DNA from: Pseudoselenomonas ruminis
GTDB lineage: Bacteria; Bacillota; Negativicutes; Selenomonadales; Selenomonadaceae
Length of the DNA stretch: 64,000 nucleotides
Assembly (NCBI RefSeq): GCF_008271295.1
Contig: NZ_VTOY01000004.1
Location: forward strand, 124,001-188,000
Reading direction: 5' to 3'
The translations under genes were made by a program, and so were the position numbers. Positions 40,090 to 50,800 of this stretch are shown here, piece after piece; the first letter of the stretch is position 1; the number at the start of each line of letters is the position of its first letter. The notes beneath the pieces were generated by a model. It ran no database searches. It saw only the letters and a list, made by a program, of their open reading frames with translations, and was not told the origin of the DNA.

Positions 40090-40293
40090 GGCGGAATGTC
40101 TCCTTTCTTCATGAGGAAGGGAGCATTATCCTTTTGCCGGGATTATACAAACAGCCGGCAGGAAAATGGCACACGTTCCCCATCGGTATTTAACTTGCAT
40201 CGTTTAGGGTCTGTCGTACCAGGGTGATCGTCCATTTTCCTCACCAGCCTTTCCTTTCATAGTAAGAGAACTATAGCACCGCTATTTTTCCCG
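40090..40293 (-). promoter_or_regulatory. Structured corA leader RNA, candidate riboswitch
   Basis: The predicted transcript has about 200 untranslated bases before corA. A perfect 10-bp helix pairs AGGAAAATGG with CCATTTTCCT (40232-40241 with 40160-40169), enclosing 62 bases. A second hairpin follows (TGCCGG with CCGGCA, 40135-40160). A last hairpin pairs CTCCCTTC with GAAG and GGAG (40123-40100), burying the AAAGGAG ribosome site. It does not match the M-box or other Mg2+, Mn2+ or Ni/Co riboswitch patterns that I know. Confidence 0.5.
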
Positions 40294-40299
40294 TCCTCC

Positions 40300-40329
40300 A
40301 TTATATGCCTTTTCCCCGCATCTTGTCTA
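40300..40329 (-). promoter_or_regulatory. Promoter of corA
   Basis: TATAAT (40300-40305) and TAGACA (40324-40329) lie 18 bases apart on the minus strand, giving a start near 40293 and a leader of about 200 bases. Confidence 0.65.
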
Positions 40330-40360
40330 GCGAAACTTCCCCTGACTCGCCTCTTTTTTC

Positions 40361-40389
40361 TTGACATTATCACTTATTATTACTATAAT
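40361..40389 (+). promoter_or_regulatory. Promoter of ssrA
   Basis: Consensus TTGACA (40361-40366) and TATAAT (40384-40389) with a 17-base spacer, 45 bases before the mature tmRNA end. The strength suits an abundant RNA. Confidence 0.9.
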
Positions 40390-40434
40390 ATATGAACACA
40401 ACTAAATACTGCTTGAATGGGCAGATTTCATCGT

Positions 40435-40788
40435 GGGGATGTAATGGTCTCGACGGGGATATATGTTCCATGGATAGCGAGCCGGGGGGTCATCACCCCG
40501 TTAGTAAGGTGAAAACTTTTATTTAAATATAAAAGCTAACGAAGATTACGCTTTAGCCGCTTAAGGCTAACCCCTGTCTGTTTTTCTCCCGCGAAGACGG
40601 ATAAGGGGCTAACAGCGGGATACCTCAGTGCCAATTCTCGGAGGCGCTGACGGGAACTCTTATCGAGATCGGAATGAAGCCGTTTGTTTGTGGATGGCCG
40701 ATTTCTTAAATCTAACCACAAACTGCGCTCGGAGAAATCTATGCAACAGTATTTTCGGACAGGAGTTCGATTCTCCTCATCTCCACCA
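40435..40788 (+). ncRNA. ssrA: tmRNA (ssrA), tag ANEDYALAA
   Basis: tmRNA frees stalled ribosomes and tags the unfinished protein for proteolysis. The 5' end GGGGATG pairs with CATCTCC before a genomically encoded CCA, forming the tRNA-like acceptor stem; GGTCTCGACGGGGAT is the usual 5' sequence and GGAGTTCGATTCTCC the T arm. The reading frame at 40535-40564 encodes ANEDYALAA then TAA, so the full tag is (A)ANEDYALAA. The middle contains GC-rich pairs suited to pseudoknots. Length 354 bases, one-piece form. Confidence 0.97.
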
Positions 40789-40817
40789 GTATATACGGCG
40801 ATTTTTCGCCTTGTGAT

Positions 40818-40852
40818 AAAGGCCGCAACTTTTTACAGTTGCGGCCTTTTTG
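40818..40852 (+). terminator. Terminator after ssrA
   Basis: AAGGCCGCAAC and GTTGCGGCCTT form an 11-bp stem followed by TTTTT on the plus strand. The minus-strand methyltransferase ends just beyond and may also use the hairpin. Confidence 0.87.
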
Positions 40853-40862
40853 TGTGCCTGAA

Positions 40863-41624
40863 TCAGTTTTCTATTTTCACAGCCCGCAGGCGAATGCGGA
40901 CGTAATCAATAGTCCAGATCCCATCCTGGCAGAGTTCTGGCGCTAGTGCTTCCTCCGTTTCCCGGATAATGCGCGCCTTCATTTCCTCCGCCATCCCGTC
41001 AAAGGGTTGTTGGATAAACATGCGTATCCAGTCGGAAACACTGAGCCCCTCCGGCTGCGGCGTCGGGCGGTCAAACAGGATTGCGTAGTCCACGCGCAAA
41101 CCTGCCTGATCGACCAGCGGGGTATACTCGCCAATGCTGGGGAAAAATTGAATAGGATGGTAGCTATAGCCATATTCTGCAAATTTCTCCGCCAACATTC
41201 CATGTACCTTTGCCCCGCAGCCAATACCGCCAAATTCGGTTACCAACTGGCCTCCCGTACGAAGATTCGCGGCAATATTGCGCAACATCAGATACTGCTT
41301 ATCTTCATCAATCCAGTGAAATACTGCATTGGAAAAGATTACATCGGCAGGCTCTTCCAAACGGAAGGATAACGCATCGGCTTCCTTAAAGGATAACTCC
41401 GGATGATTTTTCCTCGCTTCTTCAAGCATTGTGGCTGACGCGTCAATTCCCAACACCTTGAACCCGGCCTGGGCCAGCTTAGCCGTTAAAGCACCATTGC
41501 CACAACCAAGGTCAACCACCTGACTTCCCTTGGGCGCAGTAATCAAGCTCATGACATCCTCGCCATATTCGTGTACAAAGGAAAATCCATTACCGTAATC
41601 TTTGGCATTCCAATTCAGATTCAC
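40863..41624 (-). CDS. Class I SAM-dependent methyltransferase (trans-aconitate methyltransferase-like)
   Basis: The 253-residue protein has the SAM-binding motif I VVDLGCGNGAL near residue 37, then VLGIDASATMLEEAR and ADVIFSNAVFHWIDE, a pattern shared with trans-aconitate 2-methyltransferases and related small-molecule enzymes. The substrate cannot be told. It starts at GTG after AGGAGGGG. It faces away from the TRAP operon and converges on ssrA. Confidence 0.85.
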   Translation of the reverse strand: MNLNWNAKDYGNGFSFVHEYGEDVMSLITAPKGSQVVDLGCGNGALTAKLAQAGFKVLGIDASATMLEEARKNHPELSFKEADALSFRLEEPADVIFSNAVFHWIDEDKQYLMLRNIAANLRTGGQLVTEFGGIGCGAKVHGMLAEKFAEYGYSYHPIQFFPSIGEYTPLVDQAGLRVDYAILFDRPTPQPEGLSVSDWIRMFIQQPFDGMAEEMKARIIRETEEALAPELCQDGIWTIDYVRIRLRAVKIEN

Positions 41625-41727
41625 AAGATCCCCTCCTATTCAGTCACTATCAGAAGCTATTCGCCCTCAATGAGAAATTTCCTGCCGCTGTCAGAATCTT
41701 TCTTTTCCTGTTGCATTTCCCCTTCAA

Positions 41728-41748
41728 TTGGTATACACTGTATAACAA
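41728..41748. promoter_or_regulatory. Operator-like palindrome in the methyltransferase-TRAP intergenic region
   Basis: TATACA-C-TGTATA is a perfect inverted repeat, flanked by TTG and CAA to give 21 bases of near-symmetry. It ends three bases before the predicted -35 of the TRAP operon. Such sites suit GntR-type or similar dimeric regulators; no regulator gene is next to it. Confidence 0.5.
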
Positions 41749-41750
41749 TG

Positions 41751-41778
41751 TTGCTTTACAACTTTACACTTATATTAT
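41751..41778 (+). promoter_or_regulatory. Probable promoter of the TRAP operon
   Basis: TTGCTT (41751-41756) and TATTAT (41773-41778) are 16 bases apart. The region is very A/T-rich, so other choices are possible. Confidence 0.4.
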
Positions 41779-41826
41779 TGTTATATGGTATTATTTTATT
41801 ACTTTTATACGCAGGAGGCGCATTTT

Positions 41827-42867
41827 ATGACGCAAAAGTCAAATTCTACTCCCTTTATCCTCATTCTTCTCTGCATCTTCTCATTAACACTCAGCGGATG
41901 CGGACTCGGTAAAATGGCCCGGGAACATCAGCAGGCGCAGAGCGGATGCGTTGAGTTAAAACTGGCTTATCATCTGCCAGCCAATCACTATCTTTCCCAA
42001 GGAATGGAGCGATTTGCCCAACGGGTGAATGAACGCTCCCAAGGGACCATCAAGATTACCACCTATCCTGCCGGACAGCTTTATACCGATAAAAGCATGA
42101 ATGACGCGATCATGTCCGGCGGTTTGGATATGGGACTAAATTCCACCGCCATGTGGACCACCGTTGTCCCCTCGCTGAACGTGCTGGACGTCCCCTTCCT
42201 GCTCAACAGCTACGAAGCCGTCGGCAAAGCTATGAACGGCAGTCTCGGACACACACTGACTACCGAAATGGAACGAAAAGGTGTCCATCCTCTTATCTGG
42301 GTTGATTACGGCTATGTACAGTTCTGCAACAATTCCCGCCAGCTCAAAAAGCCGGAAGACTTTCAAGGGCTTCAGCTGCGCGGCTATGGACAGATTCCCG
42401 CTGAAACCATCAAAGCCCTCAGCGCATCGCCTGTCACCATGAGTTCTGGCGAAGTCTACATGGCAATGCAGCGCGGCACGATCGACGGACAGACCTCGGG
42501 CACCACGGCCATGTATCAGCGAAAAATCTATGAAGTTGGCAAGTACCTTACGATGACCAATCACGCCTTTTGTGAATTCGTCCTGGCGATGAACAATACC
42601 GCCTGGGAGCAACTGTCCGAGGAACAAAAACAACTTCTCGAGGAATGTGCCGAAGAAACACGCGAAGAAATCCACCAGCAAACAAAAGAAGAAGATTTAA
42701 AAGCCATGAAGCTTTTACAGGAACACGGCATGGATGTCTATACGATTCCTCCCGAAGATATTCCGCTTTGGCAGGAAGCCACGATGTCCGTCCGGGAAAA
42801 CTTCATCCGCAACACCGGTGACCTCGGGCAGCAGCTCGTCAACCAATGCCTTGCTGCCAACAATTAA
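41827..42867 (+). CDS. dctP: DctP-type TRAP transporter solute-binding lipoprotein
   Basis: This 346-residue protein catches a carboxylate ligand outside the inner membrane for the DctQM permease. A lipoprotein signal (ILILLCIFSLTLSGC) gives a lipid-anchored Cys. LAYHLPANHYLSQGMERFAQ, the glycine-rich SGGLDMGLNSTAMW and LRGYGQIPAET near residue 185, whose Arg binds the substrate carboxylate, are typical of DctP. The ATG at 41827 follows CAGGAGG; an upstream in-frame ATG at 41785 lacks one. Most TRAP ligands are C4-dicarboxylates or sugar acids; the exact one is unknown. Confidence 0.93.
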   Translation: MTQKSNSTPFILILLCIFSLTLSGCGLGKMAREHQQAQSGCVELKLAYHLPANHYLSQGMERFAQRVNERSQGTIKITTYPAGQLYTDKSMNDAIMSGGLDMGLNSTAMWTTVVPSLNVLDVPFLLNSYEAVGKAMNGSLGHTLTTEMERKGVHPLIWVDYGYVQFCNNSRQLKKPEDFQGLQLRGYGQIPAETIKALSASPVTMSSGEVYMAMQRGTIDGQTSGTTAMYQRKIYEVGKYLTMTNHAFCEFVLAMNNTAWEQLSEEQKQLLEECAEETREEIHQQTKEEDLKAMKLLQEHGMDVYTIPPEDIPLWQEATMSVRENFIRNTGDLGQQLVNQCLAANN

Positions 42868-42882
42868 AAAAGGAGACAAACT

Positions 42883-43431
42883 ATGAAGCAATTCCTCTTA
42901 GCCTTTGACAAATTTCTCGAAAAACTCAGCAAAGCCGCCGCGATTCTCGCCGGTATTTTCATTCTCGCTACGGCGTTTATCATCGTCTACGAAGTAATTA
43001 TGCGCGGCCTCTTTCACTCCCCTACGGAATGGGTACTCGAAATATCCACCTATTTCATCATCACAGCCGGATTCCTCGGCCTCGCTATTACCTTCCGCCA
43101 AAAGGCACACATCCAGGTTGATCTGTTCGCCAGCAAATTGTCGAAAAAAAATAGCCGAAATGTCAATCTTTGTTTAAACCTGCTTGCCATCTTCACCTTC
43201 CTTATCTTTATGACCGAGAGCATGGACCAGGTCACAGCATCGTTTGTTTACCACAAACTATCTCCGTCGATTCTTCGCTTCCCGCTCTACATTCCACAGT
43301 TTGCTCTCGTACTCGGTTCGGCCCTGCTGCTGGGAGAAATCATCCGCCGTTTTCTCTTTGACCTGCTCTGCCTGCCGGATATGCCCACGCCATTAAACAA
43401 CACCGGCAAAAGCGATAAGGAGGCGCACTGA
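42883..43431 (+). CDS. dctQ: DctQ, TRAP transporter small membrane subunit
   Basis: The 182-residue protein has four hydrophobic segments and the DctQ features EVIMRGLFHSPTEWVLEIS and TYFIITAGFLGLAITFRQKAH. It scaffolds the large subunit. It starts 15 bases after dctP and ends two bases before dctM. Confidence 0.93.
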   Translation: MKQFLLAFDKFLEKLSKAAAILAGIFILATAFIIVYEVIMRGLFHSPTEWVLEISTYFIITAGFLGLAITFRQKAHIQVDLFASKLSKKNSRNVNLCLNLLAIFTFLIFMTESMDQVTASFVYHKLSPSILRFPLYIPQFALVLGSALLLGEIIRRFLFDLLCLPDMPTPLNNTGKSDKEAH

Positions 43432-43433
43432 CC

Positions 43434-44711
43434 ATGGCCTTATTCTACAGTATTTTCATCCTCTTGTTGCTTTTTGCGGGCATGCCCGTTGCCTTTACCC
43501 TGATTTTTGCCGGTATCCTCGGCATGCTGCTGTTTCTCGGCGGGCCTGCTGCTTTCACGCAGATTCCGGTCATTGCCTATAAAACGCTGGACGATTTTGT
43601 GCTGGTTGCCGTCCCTCTCTATATCCTCATGAGCCATATCCTGCTGCAAGGTAAAGTCGGCAATGGCCTTTTTGAACTTGGCAATAAATGGCTTGGGCAT
43701 CTCCCCGGCGGGCTTGGCGTCGCTACCATTTTCGCTTGTGCCATCTTTGCTGCCATTTCCGGCTCCAGTGTCGCCACGGCTGTTACAATTGGCGCCATGG
43801 CTATTCCCGAAATGCTAAAGCGGGGATATGAGCGCACAACCGTCTTGGGTGCTGTCGCGGCTGGCGGTACGCTGGGAATCCTGCTCCCGCCGAGCATCCC
43901 TATGATTCTTTTCGGTTCCATTACCGGTGAGTCCGTCGGAAAACTTTTTCTCTCGGGTATCATTCCAGGTGCACTGCTGACGCTGCTGTTTATCCTCTAT
44001 CTGGTCTTCCGCTGCCGCCATATGAAGCGCCAGCAGCCAGCCAGCTGGTCCGAACGCCTGCATGTCCTCGGCAAGAATTTCTGGGGCCTCATGCTGCCTG
44101 TCATCGTTGTCGGCGGCATCTACACCGGCTTCTTCACACCAACCGAAGCCGCCGCGATTGGCACGCTTTACAGTCTTTTTATTACCTTTTTCCTTTATCG
44201 CACCGTTTCGCTAAAAGACCTGCCCGCTATCTTCACCGAAACCGTCAAGACGACTTCCATGATTTTCGCCATCATGATTGGTGCCATGCTGTTTGGTTTC
44301 ATTTTGACGGCGTTGCAGGCACCACAGGCCTTGATCGCCCTGGTCACGGAAAGCGACGTCAACCGCTGGCTAATCTTCCTCGGCATCAACATCGTCCTGC
44401 TATTGCTCGGCTGTGTCTTGGAAACCGTATCCATCATCCTCATTACGCTGCCCATGCTCTTCCCCATTGTCAAGCAGCTTGGGTTTGATCTCATTTGGTT
44501 CAATGTCGTCATGCTGATCAATATGGAGCTGGCTTTGATTACCCCGCCCATTGGCATGAACCTTTTCGTTATAAAAGGAATCAGTCCCGACAGCCGCCTG
44601 CAGCAGATTATAGCCGGTTCGATTCCCTTTGCCATCATCATGGTTCTGGAAATCATCCTGCTCTGCTTTGTACCGCAGTTTAGCACCTGGCTCCCATCCG
44701 TATTGCAATAA
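43434..44711 (+). CDS. dctM: DctM, TRAP transporter large membrane subunit
   Basis: DctM carries sodium and substrate through the membrane. The 425-residue protein has about twelve hydrophobic segments. AISGSSVATAVTIGAMAIPEM, GTLGILLPPSIPMILFGSIT and ELALITPPIGMNLFVIKGI are the conserved Gly/Ser/Pro-rich substrate and Na+ motifs. It ends the TRAP operon. Confidence 0.95.
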   Translation: MALFYSIFILLLLFAGMPVAFTLIFAGILGMLLFLGGPAAFTQIPVIAYKTLDDFVLVAVPLYILMSHILLQGKVGNGLFELGNKWLGHLPGGLGVATIFACAIFAAISGSSVATAVTIGAMAIPEMLKRGYERTTVLGAVAAGGTLGILLPPSIPMILFGSITGESVGKLFLSGIIPGALLTLLFILYLVFRCRHMKRQQPASWSERLHVLGKNFWGLMLPVIVVGGIYTGFFTPTEAAAIGTLYSLFITFFLYRTVSLKDLPAIFTETVKTTSMIFAIMIGAMLFGFILTALQAPQALIALVTESDVNRWLIFLGINIVLLLLGCVLETVSIILITLPMLFPIVKQLGFDLIWFNVVMLINMELALITPPIGMNLFVIKGISPDSRLQQIIAGSIPFAIIMVLEIILLCFVPQFSTWLPSVLQ

Positions 44712-44713
44712 AT

Positions 44714-44761
44714 AAAAAAAGGAAAGCCCGTTGACTCGTAGTTTGAGTCAACGGGCTTTCC
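44714..44761 (-). terminator. Long hairpin terminator after the TPS exoprotein
   Basis: GGAAAGCCCGTTGACTC and its complement form a perfect 17-bp stem with a 7-base loop. On the minus strand TTTTTTTATTT follows, so it ends the TPS operon; it also closes the convergent TRAP operon. Its core resembles the hairpin at 57284-57326. Confidence 0.88.
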
Positions 44762-44803
44762 CCTTTCGAGGACAGTGTTTCCACCATCCCGTTTCCTATA
44801 AAT

Positions 44804-47800
44804 TTATGCCTCGTCTTCTACTTTCGTGAACATGTAGACTGCACGGATCATGTCCGGCATGACACCGAGGTCCTGAACCGCCGACAGGATACCTGTCGCC
44901 AGCACAGCACGGCCAGCCTTCTTGCTTCCATTCATGAGCATCTTCCGCGACAACTCATCCTGCGGATAAATTGCTACAATACCATTTCCGTACGTGACCG
45001 TATAACTTCCTTCACAGCTCTGGTACATGAAGTTATATCCCTTGACAGATTCGTTGCGAATTTCGGAGGGATCCGGAATCGTAACTTTCAGCGAAGACGG
45101 CATAATCGAAAGGCCTTCTGTACTATAGTTGATAGTATAGATACCATCCAGCTTACGCTTTTCACCATCCGTATAAAGGACCGGAACAGCTCCCGGTGTC
45201 TCGCTCTGACCTGCCCCCTTTTCTACATAACCAGCGACTCGAACCGAATTGGTATCACTGCCGCCCATATTCGAAGGAACAGCCTTTTCCGTATTGCTGC
45301 ATGTCTTGATGCCAAAGGAACCATCTGCATTATTCTGGAAAGTCTGTGCCGACACCTCTCCGTGTTCCGACATGATGACAATCGAATCCGGCTGTGCCAT
45401 GGTCCCGACCGTATTGACAGATATTTCGCCAGCATCCGGATCCTTATGCTCGGGAACTATTGCCTTAGCCGGCGATACAACCGGATCCATCGGCCGAACA
45501 GCCACTGAATCCGTCGCTGTATGGGCAGTGCTTGTCTGCGTACCAATATCTACCCCAATCTGCTCAGGACTTCCCGGAAGCAATCCATTGAATTTGACTT
45601 CCAAGTCCCCTGGTGCATAACTGAATCTGTAGTTATCCATGCTGTTATCAGAGAATTTCCAATCCGTATTGGCATGGATCACGCCACTATGGATTCCGCG
45701 AGACACAACCGGTGTAATGTTCGCATCATACGACATCGCAACGCCAGTAATCGTGTCACCAAACAGCAAGGCTTCTCCGCTTTTGTTGCCGCTGCGTGTC
45801 ATCGTGTACTCCGTCACGACTGGATTCTGTTCACCATAATTGCGCGATGCAGAACCGGCCTTGATGAGCACTTCCCGCGGTTTGATTGAGAAATTCCCTC
45901 CTACATAATGAATATCATAGTTCGAGGCTTTCCCTTTCCCAAATACGGCATCACGGATCTCGACGGAAAGACCTGCTGTCCCGGCATTGGTCCGATTCGT
46001 TGCCCGGGCATCAATCTGCTCGGTCACATCCGTTACGGTATCACCATTTACCAGGCCAGTATCGGCCGACACCGCCGCTTCACGGAATTTTGATGTGCCG
46101 GCAGTATATACTGCCGCATCATTTCCGTCGCCAAATTCACGGGATTTATCCCCGGCATATAACGTAAGCAGCCGCGGCTTGACTACAAGTTTTCCATCCT
46201 CCGATATAATATGGTAGTCGGAAGCAAAACTCATACTGCCGTCTGAAAGGCCCACGCCATTTGCATGCATCCGATAAGTCCCAACATCCGATTTTTCATC
46301 AGCTTCGGAGGTAATGGTGTAGTTATTGAATGTATCGCCATCCAGAAGCGTATCATAACCTTCGCCGCAGACAACCGTACCAGTTGTCTGAACCACCTGA
46401 TTGGGCTGGCCATAGACACGCTCCGCATCGTTCACTTTCACCTTTACTTTGCGCGGTGTAATAGTCAGTGATCCATCCTGGAATTCAAAGGCATAGTTCG
46501 TCGAGGCAAGGTCACTGCCCTGAATGCCAATGGTATAAGTTCCAGCATGAACTGCACCTTCCGCATTTTCTGCCGAGCCGTCCTTCAGGCTTCCATAACG
46601 GATATCACCTGTCCGGCCCGCAATACTGCTGATATCCTGGCCGGCAACGAAGCCTTCAAAAGTAACGCCATTGCCACCATGATACGTTGTACCATCGTAT
46701 TTGCGGTTGTCATCCTGGGCTTTTACCGTTACTTTTTTCTTTCGGATGATTACGTCACCATTTTTATAGGTAATCTTGTAGTTTCCCACGGTGTCACCTG
46801 TAACCGAACCGCCGCTTACCTGGGATTTCCCCTCATAAGTTCCAGCATTGCTGGCAGCATCCAGTCCCGGCAGCACCGTACTGACTTTAATGCCCGTAAT
46901 CGTGTCGCCATTTACCAGGCCGGTATGGACACCATCTTGATCGACAGCATCCTCAATGATATAGTCCCGACCATCTGCACTGACAAATTTCGAATTGTCT
47001 TCCCCATAGACACGCTCACGGTCAGCGGCCTTTACCACTACCTCACGCGGTGTAACCTTCAAGGTACCGCCTGTCGTAGTAATCTCATAGTTATTGGTAA
47101 CATCACGGCCATTTTCATCGAAAACCGTTACACGCTTGACGCTTACATCGGTTACCTCACCGACATTCTGATATTTTCTGCCAGCAGTCGTTATTTCCAT
47201 ATGCGACTGCTGGTTGGCTGCCAGACTCCCCTGCGTAACCGTACCAGTTACATTTGCCGGATCGTCCGCACCATACGTTTTGACAACATCACCTGCACCA
47301 ATCGTTAAAGCGCGCTTATCAATAATAAGGGTACCATCTTTATATTCGAATACATAGTTGCCGTTGGATACCAGGTTGCTATCCTGAATCCCGATTGCAT
47401 AGCTGCCAGCATCTTTGGCACCCTCAGCCGAAAACTTCCCGGCTGCTGTCTTGCCATACCGGATGCTTCCTGCTTGGATAACACCACTCTTGACAGTGCC
47501 ATCCGCATTCTTATCCGCTCCGATGAAGCCTTCATAACTCACCTTGGTATTGGCATTGCCAATGCTGGTATAGGCCGTACCGTCGTAGGTCTTTCTGTCA
47601 TTGCCAGCCGTCACCGTTACCTTGCGCGGCGTAATCTTGAAATCGATATTTACCGTCGCATTGAGGTTATTATCGCCCACATACTGCACCAAACGGTCCT
47701 TATCGGATGCACCGGCATTCGTACCATATACAGCACCAGATGCAGGGCCATTTTCAATATTTACGGCCGTAGTCTCCGTCAGTTTGTCCGACCATTTATA

Positions 47801-50800
47801 GGACCGGTCCGGCTCATTCTGAAGTGCCTTAAGCAGCGCATCATACTGTTCCTGCTCTTTGGCCGTCCCTTTGTGGTTCGTATTGGCATTTACCGCCTTG
47901 AAGTCTGGATTGTTGATGAAATCCGCATTGCCGTTGCCATATGTACGCGCTGAAGTCACATGGATGACCAGTGGCTTCGTATAGGCAATGACATTCTTAT
48001 CCCAGCCGTAATCCTTGCCCGACGGATTCCTGACTTCGGAATTGTCTTTCGTATCATAACGGATACCATCCGGAGCAAGCGTGCCAGGATTATCTCCCTC
48101 CGGACTATCCGTATGGATAATCCAGCGCTTGGACTCCGGTGTCTTTATGACTTCGCTGCCGGGATTGGTATTCTCATTGCTGAAATGTCCCGTCGATGCG
48201 TCAATCGTCACCCCGCCGGCTGTGGACTCGATACTGCCCGTCTGATCGATCCGGATGTTGCCATCTGTCTTGACCGAAACAGTCTCGCCCTTGATATGCC
48301 CGCTGATGGTTGTAGTCTCTCCTGCATCAGTCTTAATGCCCGTCGCAGTATTGTTCTTGATAGCAACATTCTTGCCCGTCACATCACCGATTTCCTGGAT
48401 ATGATTTTCAGTATTGGTGAGGTCAACATTGCCACCGGCTTCAATCATCACCTTATCTGCCACCAATCCGCCGCCGGAGGCATTCTGCTCTACATCCCCC
48501 TGCGTCCGGATTGACACCACGCTCGGCTTTGCTGCCTCGTCTTTCGGTGCCTCAAAATCATTGACGGTAATCTTGCCCGTATGGTCTTCACCGCCAAAGT
48601 TAATCTCATGGAACCCATGGAAAATAGAGGTCTCCGTGGTCGTCTCGGTATCAAACCATTCCTTATCGATATCAAGCCCCGGCGTACCGGTCTTGCCGAT
48701 ATGGATTTCCCTGTCTTTATCAAAGGTATCCAGTGTCAGTTTACCACCTTGGGTAGTCTTGATACTGTTGCGGCCCTGGCTCGTATCATTGGTCAGGCTG
48801 TTTGTCGTGATGTTGACATTGCCTGTAGTCGTTTCAATATCCGCACCAGAAAGAATGACGTTCTGGCTATGGATGTTATAGTCTTTCTCGCCAAAGCTCA
48901 TCTTGCCGCTTATTTTGACAGCGGCATTGGCATTCTTATACCCCTGTACGACATTGATGGTATCTTCAAACGTGATATTACCAAACTGCTCATAACTGCC
49001 CTTGCCAGCCCCACGGCCGATATTGATGGAGTCAAAGCCCTTGGCGAAGACACGCGTCTTCGAATAGGCATCAAAGTAACTCGAATCAAGATACAAGGCA
49101 TCGGCAGTCACATTGCCCGTAAAGGTGCCGACTTTGATGCCGCGGTTTTCATCGAGCGTCTTGATATTCAGCTTGCCGCCTTTGCCACCAGCCTTAGGCG
49201 CAGTCTTGATGATGCCTTCCTGGCTGCTGCCCGAAAGTTCTACATTATCGGACATAATCGTGATGTCGCCGCTTTCCGTCTCGATGGAACTGTCACCATT
49301 CATCTTGAAGGTCTCCGACATGAATTCAATGCCATCGGTCCCAGCCAGATGGATGCGCGTCTTGCCGCTGATTGTTGTCGTTTTCGACTTCGTCACAGCT
49401 TCCTCGAACCCGGAACGGATTGTCGTCGGATCAAGGAAATGCAGATCCGTCGTGGAATCGATATTGGCATCACCATAGCCGCTGCCAAGGTATATATGAC
49501 GGAATCCATCCTGTATCGCCGGATTCTTGTCATAACCAGCAAACCATTCCGACTTGAGATTCAACGCACCTGCGCCATGATCCTTGATCGCATTGTCACC
49601 AATATTCATGGCAACGCCTTCGCTTTTCTGCTCAATGGTCAGGCTGCCCTTGCCGGACAACTTGGCCCCATCTTCAATGGCCAGCTGATCAGTTTTCAGA
49701 TGAATATCGCCATCTGTTGCAGTCAGCCCTTTGCAGCCGCCTGCCTCACCAATAGTCAGCTGCTTGCCAGCTGCTTCTTCGACATCAATACTCTTGGCTT
49801 TTGCCGCCATGGTACCAATCTGGTTCTCACCAGTAAGTTTCACATCACCGCCAGCAAAAGCAATATAATCTGCCTGGAGGCCACTGCCCGAAATCCCGCC
49901 GTCAGCACTGGTAACCAGCATAGCAGGCTTGGTGAGCGTTCCCCCGCTGATCGTGATGTTTTTCTGCTTATCATTGCCAATTTCAAATGCGCTGAAGCTG
50001 TCCGCAAACGCCCCTGTGCCATTCAACAAAGCATCATAGATATTCAGGCCGCCCGCCTGGGCATCCTTGGTGATGCTGATATCCACAGAACCATCATAGG
50101 TGGAAAGGCCCAGTGTGCCTTCTCCCCGGATTGTCTGTCCATTCGCCCCCGTAAGACTACTAAGATCATTTGTATAGATATTGAGCTTGCTGGTACCCTG
50201 CGCATCGCTCTTTGCCTCAAAACTGCCGCCCGCTTCATTATGTATGCTGCCGCCCTTGAGCGTAACTGCCTTGCCGGCCGCCACACTGTTTTCGCCTTTG
50301 AAGTTGATCACACCGCTGCTGCCATTCTGGAGCGTCAGGCTGTTTTGAAAATCGACACGGTCAATATTAAGCGTCCCGGTTCCCTCTTCATTGCCCAGGG
50401 ACAGCTCCGTAAAGCCGTCGCCAAACACACCGCCATTGATATCATCTGCTGTAATATGCAGTCCATTTTCGGCCGTGGTCAGGTCTTTTTCCACAAACAT
50501 TTTCGTGCCGGCATTTTTTGTCGACAGCGTCAGCTTGCCTTTTCCCTGGATATTCGTCACCTGGTCCGCACGATCCACCAGCAATTCATCTGTTTTCAGC
50601 GCAAAACTGCCCGAACCGCCATCTATGACAGCGCCTGCGCCCAAGTCCAGCACATCTGCCGTCATGGTGACACTGCCCTTGCTGTCCGCAGCCATGTCTG
50701 CAGCATCCGCTTTTGCGGCAATCCTTGCCCCTTTGCCGAGCTTGACATCCTTAGCCGTGGCATTGACAATCGTATTGGCACCATTTATGGTCAATGTTTT

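Noticed and set aside
40142-40147. TATAAT in the loop of a corA leader hairpin as a promoter
   Set aside because: No acceptable -35 lies 16-18 bases upstream. A better promoter exists at 40300-40329.
40090-40293. M-box, yybP-ykoY, NiCo or cobalamin riboswitch assignment for the corA leader
   Set aside because: The conserved bases of these classes, as far as I can recall them, are not present in order. It is left as unidentified.
45600-48000. Direct repeats in the exoprotein gene considered as a CRISPR array or DNA-level repeat
   Set aside because: They are protein-level MBG/YDG repeats with diverged DNA, not regularly spaced identical units.
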